DNA of 64,000 nt from Typha latifolia (Eukaryota; Streptophyta; Magnoliopsida; Poales; Typhaceae): NCBI GenBank assembly GCA_019914945.1, contig CM034106.1, forward strand, positions 4,836,001 through 4,900,000, given 5' to 3'. Position 1 is the stretch's first letter. Each line of letters opens with the position of its first letter. Below the pieces are notes generated by a model, which worked only from the letters and a program-made list of their open reading frames with translations, ran no database searches and was not told where the DNA came from. Position numbers and translations under genes: made by a program. Below, one piece after another: positions 55,093-64,000 of the stretch.

Positions 55093-56159
55093 AAAGAAGT
55101 GTCATTGCACCCTTTTGGGATGGCCATTCAGATAGATCCATGAGGTGGCGAGCTAGTGGGAGCTTTTTGAAAAGATTTTAGGAAAATTGTCACTACTGTC
55201 ATTGACACATTCTCTGAATTTTTTATTTACATATATACTTCTAAACTAAGAAAATATTCACATGTACGCTCCTTGAACTGAATTTATTTTAACTATATGA
55301 ACTTTTAAATTAAAAAAATTGAATCAGGAGATGTATGCAGTAAAAAAAAGTTTAGAAAATGTATATAGAAAATAATAATAATTCAGGAGTTCTAACTGGA
55401 ATTATTCTAAAATTTTAGTCTCTAACTTTGAATTTTTAAATCGATTTCATATTTTTTATATTTAAGTATTAGTTTTCACGTGAGATTTGACGGATTTGAT
55501 TGGATTTAATTGAGCTACTTTTATTTGATAGATTTTGAGTTATTTGCATCGAAAACACACTTGGTTTTTTATTTGGCAGCCGAGGGTCATTTTTGGTTTC
55601 CCTTGCACTTTGTTTTTTTTATTTTTCTTTCAATTTTGCTCTTCTCATACTCCAGTATTGCTGCCTCATTGCAGAGAGCACAATTATTGACTTAAAATAA
55701 AAAAGTAATATTTTTACTATCTTCTTTCGTACTTGAAGAATGAAAAATGATTTTGCTAGCAGATATCCATTGTAGCCATCGTCCTCTTCTACTCTAGAGT
55801 TTTTGCTTCATCGATTGTATCCCTCCCCGAAATCTCGTATAAGGTTTCCTATGAAGGTATTCTTCATCACTAGTAAGCAAGCAAGATCTTTCGCTCTGTT
55901 TTTTCAGCTAGTAGCATTGAGGCTATTGTTTAAAAAAATTTTCTTAAATTATTGTCAGAATTCTTTATTTTTATCCGTATTCTGCAGTGAAAATTTTTCC
56001 AGTTTGTAAGGATTTGTGGGGCCATTTATTGAGAAAGCCCTTTTAATTTTGTGGGACCACCATTTTTTTAGTGAATATGAAAAGATATGAATAGTTGTTA
56101 TGTAATGTTGGTGTTGCTTTCTTAATTAAATTACCAAAGTTTATTTACAAAATTCATCC
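55093..56159. other. AT-rich spacer, no gene recognised
   Basis: Short low-complexity frames only (e.g. 55510-55695, hydrophobic F/L-rich). No family match. Confidence 0.4.
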
Positions 56160-57600
56160 CTGTTATTTTCGTTCTATAGTTTATTAATAAAAATTAATTA
56201 GATTTCGCAGTTTATTGACAAAAATCATCCTTGTTGTTATATAGATTTTATAATTTATTGACAAAATTTGTTCTTATTGTTATTTAAGTTTCGCAGTATT
56301 GACAAAATTCCTCTTTGTTATTTTGGTTCCGTAGTTTATTGACAAAATTCATTGTTGATGTTAATTAGGTTTCATAGTTTATTGACAAAATACATCCTTA
56401 CTGTTAATTATGTTTCATAGTATATTGACAAAATTCATTCTTGCTATTAATTAGGTTTCACAGTTTATTGATAAAATATATCCTTGTTATTTAGGTTTTA
56501 TAGTTTATTGACAAAATTAGTCCTTGTTGTTATTTAGGTTTTATAGTTTATTGACAAAATTAGTCCTTGTTGTTATTTAGATTTTGCAATTTATTGACAA
56601 AATTTGTCTTTGTTGTTATTTAGGTTTCGTAGTTTAATGACAAAATTCATCCTTATTGTTATTTAGATTTCACAGTTTAATGACAAAATTCGTCCTTGTT
56701 GTTATTTAGGTTTCCTAGTTTATTAACAAAATTCGTCCTTATTTTTATTTAGGTTTTGTAATTTATTGACAAACTTCGTTCTTGTTGTTATTTAGGTTTC
56801 ATAGTTTATTGACAAAATTTGTTCTTGTTGTTATTTAAGTTTCACAGTATTGACAAACTTCGTCATTGTTATTTTGGTTCCGTAGTTTATTAACAAAATT
56901 TGTCCTTGTTGTTAATTAGATTTCATAGTTTATTGCTAAAATTCGTCATTGCTGTTAATTAGGTTTTATAGTTTATTGACAAAATTCGTCCTTGCTATTA
57001 ATTAGGTTTTGTAGTTTATTGACAAAATTCATCCTTGTTAATTAGGTTTCGTAATTTATTGACAAAATTCAATTTTGTTGTTATTTAGGTTTTACATTTT
57101 ATTGACAAAATTCGTCCTTATTGTTATTTAGGTTTCCTAGTTTATTAACAAAATTCATCCTTATTGTTATTTAAGTTTCGCAGTTTATTGACCAAATTCG
57201 TCCTTATTGTTATTTAGGTTTCACAGTTTAATGACAAAATTCGTCCTTATAGTTATTTAGGTTTTCGAGTTTATTAACAAAATTCATTCTTATTTTTATT
57301 TAGGTTTCGTAGCTTATTGACAAACTTCGTCCTTGTTGTTATTTAGGTTTCGCAATTTATTGACAAAGTTCGTCCTTATTGTTATTTAGATTTCATAATT
57401 TATTGATAAAGTTCGTCCTTATTATTTTGGTTTCATAGTTTATTGACAAAATTCATTCTTATTTTTATTTAGGTTTTGCAGTTTATTGACAGCATACATC
57501 CTTGTTATTTTTAGTTTGCAACTTATTGATAACATTCATCCTTATTATTTTGGTTTCGTAGTTTATTGACAATATTTATACTTATTATTTAGATTTTAAT
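56160..57600 (+). repeat. 43-bp minisatellite, about 33 copies
   Basis: Array of TTTATTGACAAAATTCGTCC + TTGTTGTTATTTAGGTTTCG + TAG, period about 43 bp with occasional shorter units. Copies differ by scattered substitutions (CGTCC/CATCC/TGTTC) and small indels. The edges grade into AT-rich sequence. Confidence 0.92.
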
Positions 57601-57804
57601 TAGCAAAGTTAAATATATATTTTGTGTGTTGTACACTTAAATACCTACTGGATATTTGAAATATTATGTTCTTATGATTTCTGCAAATAATTTAAATAAA
57701 TATAATGTCAAAGACCAAGAAGAGAGATTCCACTGATCGTGGTGAATTGAAAGAACTTTAATCAAGTCAGATCATTCTATCAAAGAGGAAGAGAGATTCC
57801 ACTA
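57601..57804. repeat. 69-bp spaced host duplication interrupted by the solo LTR
   Basis: AGAGAGATTCCACT occurs at 57721 and 57790. The sequence after the first copy (GTGAATTGAAAGAACTTTAA) reappears after the solo LTR at 58946 (GTGAATTGAAAAAACTTTAA), so the second unit was split by the insertion. Confidence 0.85.
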
Positions 57805-58934
57805 TGTTAGGTTTTTAATTGTTGGCAATTGTGTACAAAATATTCTAAGTGAATTTTTACATGTATATGAGCTTTACTCAAGTCTAGAATATCTCTGGTG
57901 TGAAGAATTGCAAGATCATTGGAGAAAAGCCATCGCGTTGACACCGCGTTCACAAACGCGTTCGAACGCGAAATCTGCGTTCACACAGACAGAGAGCCGC
58001 GTTCACAAACGCGTTCGAACACGGGCACTGCGTTCACATAGACCGAGAGCCGCGTTCACAAACGCGTTCGAACGCGGGCACTACGTTCACACAGACCGAG
58101 AGCCGCATTCACAAACGCGTTCGAACGCGGGCAATGCGTTCACACAGACCGAGAGCAGCATTCACAAACGCGTTCGAACGCGGGCACTGCGTTCACAAAG
58201 ACCGAGAGCAGCGTTCACAAACGCGTTCGAACGTGGGTACTACATTCACACAGACCGAGAGCAGCGTTCACAAACGCGTTCGAACGCAACCTGAAGAATT
58301 CAAGCTGTTGCGTTCGAACGCACTTGGGCCCGTTCGAACGCACCTGAGATCAAGTCACGCCGTTCGAACGCACACGGGCCGCGTTCGAACGCACCTATGA
58401 AGTTTGCAATTTATTGGATTTTCGTGAGTACGAATATAACTTGGATTTGGCTCTATCTTGGAGATGATATATAAGGATAGTGTTGCCCTAACTTGGTGGG
58501 GAAGAAGATTATTCAAGGAGACTTTTTGGAGGCTACATTAGTTCTTCAACTCACAAGGCTCTTCTCATCTACAAATCTTAATCTTTCGTCTTAAGGGCTA
58601 TCGAGACGAAAGATCAATCTCGAGGGTTACTGAGATTGGACTTCAATCACGAGAAGCAGTGAATCGTGGGTTCTAGCGAGCAAGACTGAGAGGAACAAAG
58701 TCGTTTGGATTGACGGGTTGTTTTGTGAGTTAGTCTTGTAACTGCTACTATTCTAGTGATTGGTTTTGATCCGAGTTTGGATCAGTGGTTTTTCCCGTTT
58801 GGGTTTTTCCACGTTAAAATCTTGGCGTACATCTCTGCTTTCGTTTTTAATATTTCGTCTAATGTTTACTTAAGCAAACGAAAAATATCATTGCCTAGTG
58901 TTTAGATACATACGTGTGTCTAGGGGTTATTTCA
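57805..58934 (+). mobile_element. copia-family solo LTR (1,130 bp, TSD CACTA)
   Basis: TGTTAGGTTTTTAATTGTTG to GGGGTTATTTCA, flanked by CACTA on both sides (57800-57804, 58935-58939). Same family as 52733-53582; 280 bp longer, almost all from the 53-bp repeat expansion. The open frame at 57908-58294 comes from the repeat and is not a gene. Confidence 0.93.
57945..58288 (+). repeat. 53-bp tandem repeat, six copies plus a partial one, in LTR U3
   Basis: Units start at 57945, 57998, 58051, 58104, 58157, 58210 and 58263 (partial). Each contains CGCGTTCACAAACGCGTTCG, the palindrome TTCGAA, and GCGTTCACACAGACCGAGAG. Confidence 0.95.
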
Positions 58935-59046
58935 CACTAATTGTAGTGAATTGAAAAAACTTTAATCAAGTCAGACCATCATAGTTAGGAGCTCGATGCA
59001 CGTGACGGATAGTTGCTGGAGCGCAGGCAGATACGAGTACCGGGGG

Positions 59047-61935
59047 TGTAACAACCCAACCCCCCCCCCAAAAAAAACCCCAAAAAAAAAAAAAACTAGT
59101 TACATGGCACGACGTGGCCGGCCTCCTGCCATGCAGTGGCAGGAGGGGAGCGTGCCACGCCCCACTCGCATCGCTACAGCCAAACCGGCTGCGGCCAGCT
59201 GGCCGTGGCGGGGCCCAGCACCGCCGCAGCCACCGCCAACCCCCCACCGCCTCTCTTTCTCCCTCTACATATCTCTTTCTCTCGCTCTCTCTCTCTCTCT
59301 CTAGTCGAGGCCGGCCTATCGCCGCCACTGACGTCGCCACCTCTGCAAGCTTCGGTGAGCTCCTTTCTCTCCCTCTCTCTCTCTCTCTTCCTCTCTTTCT
59401 CTCTCTCTCTCACGCCCGAGCTCGGGCCCGTCGGAACTGAGCCGCCGGCGAGAGGCCGGCCGCTAGTTGGCCAGCAACGGCCGGTGCCCTCCCCGCCGAC
59501 CCGGTTCCGCAGTCCTTTCCCCTCCTCTCTTCTCTTCTTCTCTTCTCTTCTTTTCTTCTTCTTCCTTCTTTCTTCTTCCTTTCTTCTTCTTCTTCCTCAG
59601 CTGCTTCTTCTCTTCTTGTCTTTCTACAATATTGCTAGTCTCAGCCCAGCACTAGTACTAGTAATCCTTATTTTGTTATTTTTTATTTATTTTTTTAGGT
59701 ATTTCTGTTTTAATTAATACAAAGAAATTTAGACATTATTTATTTTAATAATAATATATATTCATCAATATGATTATTGTTAATTATAATTAATTAATGA
59801 TTAATTAGGTTATAAACTATTACACATGAATATAAGTAATACTTATACTTATTTATTTATTTATTTACTTATATGTATATTAGATTAAAAGATAGATTTG
59901 TAAATTATAATTATTAGAATTATATTCTAATATTCTTATGATATACATTTTAAGTAATTCTATTAATGTCTTATACATTATTATTCTTGTAACAAATAAA
60001 ATACTAGGCTTATGTATTTATTTATTATTTTATAAAGTAATCTCTAATTAATCAAGATATAATTATAGTTAGGTTTTCATCTATATTTTTATTTTTATTT
60101 TTCTGTAATTAAAAATCTAACTAGTTATAAAGATGAGTAGAAATTCTAAAACCTTCTAAATCATCATATATTATATGAACGGATTTTAATCAGATAAACG
60201 GCTAACATCATACTACTTAAATAATTTCAGATTCCCACCCCCCCTTTTCAAGATCCCGTGGACTTAGCTATCGAGGCTTGATCATTATCGTAGCAACGTG
60301 AACGAGTGGTTATTTGGTATTTGCAGTGGTGGTGAGTAGTCTTATCCCCTAAACGCCTTTCTCAAATTAGGATATATTATATCTTATGTACACGCATGTT
60401 TTGGCTTCCAGCATAATTATAAGATTTTATATAGAGATGATTTCAGTCAAACATATTTTATCATGCATTTGATTAGGCTGATCTAAGATATGAGTATATT
60501 GGTGATATGTAGAGATGATTATACTGTTATGGTTTTTATGTCGGGATAATTTTTATCATGAGTATGCATGTGATAGACTAGCAAAAGAATACATGTTTAG
60601 AGTTGGCATTGCATCATTTTTCTCTTGGCTTCTTTACCATCTAAATTCCTGAGTTGCATAATTTGTTGTCGTACTGGATATATGCATATGATTTATCATG
60701 TATAGGAAATCATAAAAGTACATGTGTATGTGGTGTGATGTGATAGCTGGAACGGTATCTGGTCCGGACTGATACTGGACATACTCTTAGCATATGGCAG
60801 AGTATGGTGATTGCTGACGGTTGTACTCTTAGCGTATGACAGGGTACAACTATCATTGATATACTCTTAGCGTATGGCAAGGTATGATTTATCTACAGAG
60901 ATACTCTTAGCGTATGACACGGTATGCTCTGAGCTTGTGACATGATGTGTATCGAGTTTGGGGCCGGGTACCATAGTCCAGCATGGTGGATAATATTCAG
61001 AGTTGAGACGGATGATTGTGATAGTGAGAGATATGCGGATTATATCTGGCTCTGACATATACGATTATCTAGTGGTTGGCATGCATCATGCATCATCATT
61101 GATATGACTAGTATCATTGGATTATAATTGTTATACATGATATGGTGTTATATTCGGTGATGCTATATGGTAATTTTATCATGTGTTATATATTTTCGGT
61201 TGAGGATATAATATGCTCATTCATGAGAATTGATTTCATTCATATATATGTCATTGATGATACATATATACATATTCATACATGGCATCATATTGTTTTC
61301 TGATTTATATTATCCAGTACATGATTTACTCTCTGTTTGGCATCACTGATTCAGGGTAAGGTCTATTCACTAAGCCATTTGCTCATGATTCTCTTTATTC
61401 CTTTTCTAACCCCCCCTAAGATATTATGATACGTGATAGCGACTTGAGATATCATGATGAGATATTTTAAAACAAGGATGAGGTGAGCTATAGACGTGAA
61501 ACGGTATAGAAGATAATTTAACTAGACTTTGAATTGTATCGTTGTTTGTTATATTTGTACCTTATTGTATCAGATGATGATTTGTATAGTACATGTCAGA
61601 TTATAGAGCACTCGTGTATTAGTTGTTTAGTTGTATTTTGATAGTTTGTTGTGACTGTGTGGGCCCCTGCTAGATTATATAGTGGTCTAGTGTATATTAT
61701 TATGGACTTGGATATTCATATGTTAATAAGTTTATTTGGTTGATAGTATGATGTATTTGGTGATGGATTATGTGATCATGGATAGGTTAACATGTTTTAT
61801 TTGATGATTTCATGATTATATGTACACAGGAGAGTATATGTGCATGACTGGCCCCGTCCGACTTGTCGCGTGCGCCGCACGTGCCACGTGGGCGCGTGGG
61901 CGTGCACGTGCCCGTGCCGGGCGGGGGGCGTTACA
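59047..61935 (+). mobile_element. Family-L solo LTR, complete (2,889 bp, TSD GGGGG)
   Basis: Begins TGTAACAACCC and ends GGGGGGCGTTACA; the 6-bp terminal inverted repeat TGTAAC/GTTACA is usual for long gypsy LTRs of the Del/Tekay kind (inference). Five G on each side (59042-59046, 61936-61940). It has GC-rich 5' sequence, CT tracts (59280-59420, 59520-59600), an AT-rich body, four iterations of ACTCTTAGCGTATG at 60783-60915 and TATA-rich stretches. Frames at 58966-59717 are compositional shadows. Confidence 0.87.
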
Positions 61936-63100
61936 GGGGGACTCAACACTTTGAGCTCGCTTGCTAGACCACTTCCATGGTACTCCAACAACGGGTCATG
62001 AGGGTGTTTTTAGGACATATAAGAGGATGTCTTGCAACTATACCTGGGCAGGGATGAAAGAAGAAGTGAAGAAGTGAAGAAGTTTGTGAAGGAATGTGAA
62101 ATCTGCCAACGAGTGAAGGCTGAAACATTGAAACCATCGGGCTTACTGTAACCATTGCTGATTCCCGAGTAGGTTTGGGAGGATATTTCTGTGGATTTCA
62201 TAGAGAGCTTGCCTAAGACAAAATGGTATTCGGTGATCTTAGTGGTGGTGGACCGGCTGACTAAAGGTGCACACTTTTCAGTCTTGAAGCATCCACTTTT
62301 AGCAAAAACTGTTGTTGAAATCGTTGTTCACGATGTCGCTAAACTCCATGGTATGCCATGGTCCATCGTTTCAGATCGTGATCGTATATCTACCAACAAC
62401 TTTTGTACGCATTATTTCAGATTGCAAGATACTCGGTTGAACCTCAGTTCAGCCCACCACCCTCAAACGGATGGCCAAACCGAAGTTATCAACTGACATA
62501 TCGAGCAATACCTTTGCGTTTTGTCAGGGATCGACCTAAGACTTGGTTGAGTTACTTATCACGGGCGGAATGGTCTTATAACACTGCATACCACACCAAG
62601 ACAAGGATGACCCCATTTGAGGCAATGTGTGGGAGAGCACCACGGCTCTTGCAGACTTATGATTGGTTGACATCGGTGAACCGCACAGAGTTGGATCTCA
62701 GTTTGATGGATCGAGATGACTTGGCGAGGCGACTTAGGGACCACTTGGCAGCAGCTCAAAGTCGCATGAAGTAGGTGTACGGCAAGGGACACAAAGAAAG
62801 AGAATTTGTAGTGGGAGATTTGGTCTATGTGAAGGCGCAACCGTACCGGCAAGCGACGTTGCGACCACTACAAAATCATAAGGTGGCATACAAATTCTTT
62901 GGACCATTTTGCATTGAGGAGAGAGTTAAAATACGTGTTTTATTAACTCGACTTCCCAGCTAGGACACGAGTACATCCGGTCTTCCATGTGTCAGTTCTC
63001 AAGGCTAGAATCGAACCAGATCTAGTTGTGGGAACCAAGCTACTCAAGCCCTTAGAGGAGATACAGGAGGTAGTCAAACCTGTGAGGGTCTTGTAGACAT
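61936..63100 (+). pseudogene. gypsy G2 integrase
   Basis: Zinc-binding region HFHGTPTTGHEG...NYTWAGMKEEVKK...CEICQRVKAETLKPSG (H, H, C, C present), core SVDFIESLPKTKWYSV with the first aspartate intact, SDRDRISTN with the second, HPQTDGQTEVIN, then a frameshift near 62496. 62403-62774 reads WLSYLSRAEWSYNTAYHTKT, MTPFEAMCGRAP and RLRDHLAAAQSRMK. After a TAG at 62772 comes the C-terminal FVVGDLVYVKAQPYRQATL and VHPVFHVSVLKARIEPD. Better preserved than G1 but split by stops and a frameshift. Confidence 0.9.
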
Positions 63101-63511
63101 GATCATCGGGTGGGCCAAGTCAGGCTTTTCGAGCCAACCGGGCTTAAGTATTTTTTCACGGCCCGACCCACCAATCACTCGGGCCGGGCCAGGTCAGGTC
63201 AGGCCAGGCTAGAATGGTCTAGCCCGTTACCGCTTGTTGGCTTGTGAGAGATCGAGCTAGCCGAGTCGGGCTGGGTTGGCTCGACCTACCAATTACTCTG
63301 CCCAACCCATATTTTAGCTATTTTTAGAATTTTTTTTACTATTATCTTATTTTTAAAAAAATATTTATGTTCCTCCATTTAAAAAAATAATAATAAAATT
63401 AAAAGATTTAAAGGTGTGCTTAAAAAATGTAAAATGGTACAATACCAAAATTTTCGTTGGTTTTCAATATACCAAAATGGGCAAGTTACTATAGTAGAAC
63501 GGGCGGGCCTA
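63101..63511. repeat. GGGCCGGGCC-rich insertion and PPT region
   Basis: 63110-63310 has repeated CGGGCCGGGCCAGG / GGCTCGACC motifs resembling a dispersed 'GGGCC' repeat common in plants, then AT-rich sequence. Just before the LTR the purine-rich GAACGGGCGGGCCT may contain the polypurine tract. The repeat replaces the expected integrase C-terminal end. Confidence 0.45.
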
Positions 63512-64000
63512 TGATACGTTTAGCTAGGATCTTTTCTTACTGCATTAGTTATTTATTTTCATTAAAATAAAATTCCTGTAAGTCCCATTCAAATGTAGGT
63601 GGAGTCGCGTTTGAACGCCTTTACTAACGCTTGCATCAGATTCGCAAATACAGAGAACGCATATTGTGCGTTCGAACGCCTACATCACGTTCGCACATAC
63701 ATAGAACATCTTTTGTGCGTTCGAACGTGATCGGGCACGTTTGAACGCGATCGGCGGGAATCTTCTAGAATTAGGGTTACTAATTATTTTAGGACTTGTT
63801 GGCTAGCCTCTATATATATATGGATGGCAGACAAATTTATTATACTATTGGAATATTAATTTCTTGCCGCTTTATCATTTATCTACCATAATCTCCCTCC
63901 TCCCTCTTCACTATCCTTCCACCTCTACTATTGGCAAGGTTTCTCCTAACTTCTAATCTCCCTCAACTGTCAAGCCACTTTTTTAGAATCTTGACCACTT
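63512..64000 (+). repeat. 3' LTR of gypsy G2 (runs off the window)
   Basis: TGATACGTTTAGCTAGGATC, then the same order as 8336 and 34715, including TTCGCAAATACAGAGAACGC and GTGCGTTCGAACGCC. The window ends inside the LTR. Confidence 0.88.

Larger units (their letters stand above)
58985..63100 (+). mobile_element. gypsy-G element G2: 3' pol, split by a family-L solo LTR
   Basis: Pol resumes at about 58996 (SCWSAGRYEYRG, matching LLDRRCIRVPAND of G1), is interrupted at 59046/61936 and continues LLDHFHGTP..GHEG. The integrase extends to about 63096, where it leaves the family before any chromodomain can be seen. The 5' half of the element is missing. Confidence 0.85.

Noticed and set aside
56160..57600. 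Possible CRISPR or telomeric array
   Set aside because: Repeats are head to tail and diverged, no TTTAGGG units and no spacers.
57945..58288. CRISPR-like direct repeats
   Set aside because: The repeats are contiguous with no unique spacers, in a plant LTR.
57908..58294. 128-residue frame with repeated HTDRE/TRSNA-like peptides, looking like a repeat protein
   Set aside because: Produced by the 53-bp LTR minisatellite; the unit is not a multiple of 3 and the frame lies wholly within a solo LTR.
58966..59717. Several overlapping proline/arginine/serine-rich frames on both strands
   Set aside because: GC- and CT-rich start of the family-L LTR; no domain, and the same region in other copies is not conserved as protein.
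1..64000. tRNA, rRNA or organellar insertions
   Set aside because: No tRNA cloverleaf, rRNA or chloroplast gene segment was recognised while reading; a covariance-model search would be needed to exclude degenerate ones.

Overview
This is nuclear DNA of a flowering plant. It has an intron-containing plant gene with GT-AG introns, many decayed Ty1/copia and Ty3/gypsy LTR retrotransposons whose primer-binding sites match initiator tRNA-Met, a plant L1-type LINE, hAT and Mutator-like DNA transposons, MITEs and satellite-like repeats. No bacterial or organellar features were seen. The species cannot be fixed from sequence alone.

The only intact host gene found is on the minus strand: a six-exon gene for the plant-type second form of tryptophan synthase beta (TSB type 2 / TrpB2), from the ATG at 49436 to the stop at 21404. 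All exon phases close exactly (49+322+217+538+99+257 = 1482 nt, 493 aa) and all five introns are GT-AG. Three introns are 73-81 bp, but intron 1 (7.2 kb) and intron 5 (19.1 kb) are packed with transposable elements, so 1.5 kb of coding sequence covers 28 kb. Convergent to it, at about 19985-20429 on the plus strand, is a frameshifted C-terminal remnant resembling FLX-like (FLOWERING LOCUS C EXPRESSOR-like) proteins.

Layout. 1-6352: unassigned GC-rich end, then a minus-strand copia element (pol, gag, PBS, 5' LTR). 6828-8335: fragment of a 2.9-kb LTR family (called family L). 8336-13300: Ty3/gypsy element G1 with 5' LTR, gag, PR, RT, RNase H and IN, cut off in IN. 13300-15345: inverted family-L copy. 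17533-19808: Del/Tekay-like gypsy gag-pol. 19985-20429: FLX-like remnant. 21404-49436: the TSB2-like gene. Its intron 5 holds three MULE-type MITEs with 9-bp target duplications, several copies of a second long-LTR family (family D), a LINE ORF1, a G-family LTR with a 20-bp array of primer-binding-site motifs joined to Del-like gag, a hAT-type MITE and a hAT transposase relic. Intron 1 holds a family-D solo LTR that itself contains a copia solo LTR, plus a foldback element. 49500-52732: MITEs and a foldback repeat cluster directly upstream of the TSB2-like ATG. 52733-55092: second copia copy with a 400-bp gag duplication. 56160-57600: a roughly 43-bp minisatellite. 57805-58934: copia solo LTR with an internal 53-bp repeat expansion. 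58985-64000: a second G-family element (IN and 3' LTR) split by a complete 2,889-bp family-L solo LTR flanked by GGGGG duplications.

The most unusual signal is a CpG-rich module built on the palindrome GCGTTCGAACGC plus a TTCGCAAATACAGAGAA-like sequence. It lies inside the LTRs of both the copia family and the unrelated gypsy family G. All retroelement ORFs seen are broken, several by TAG or TAA at positions where the family has a sense codon. The window reads as a TE graveyard around one conserved gene.
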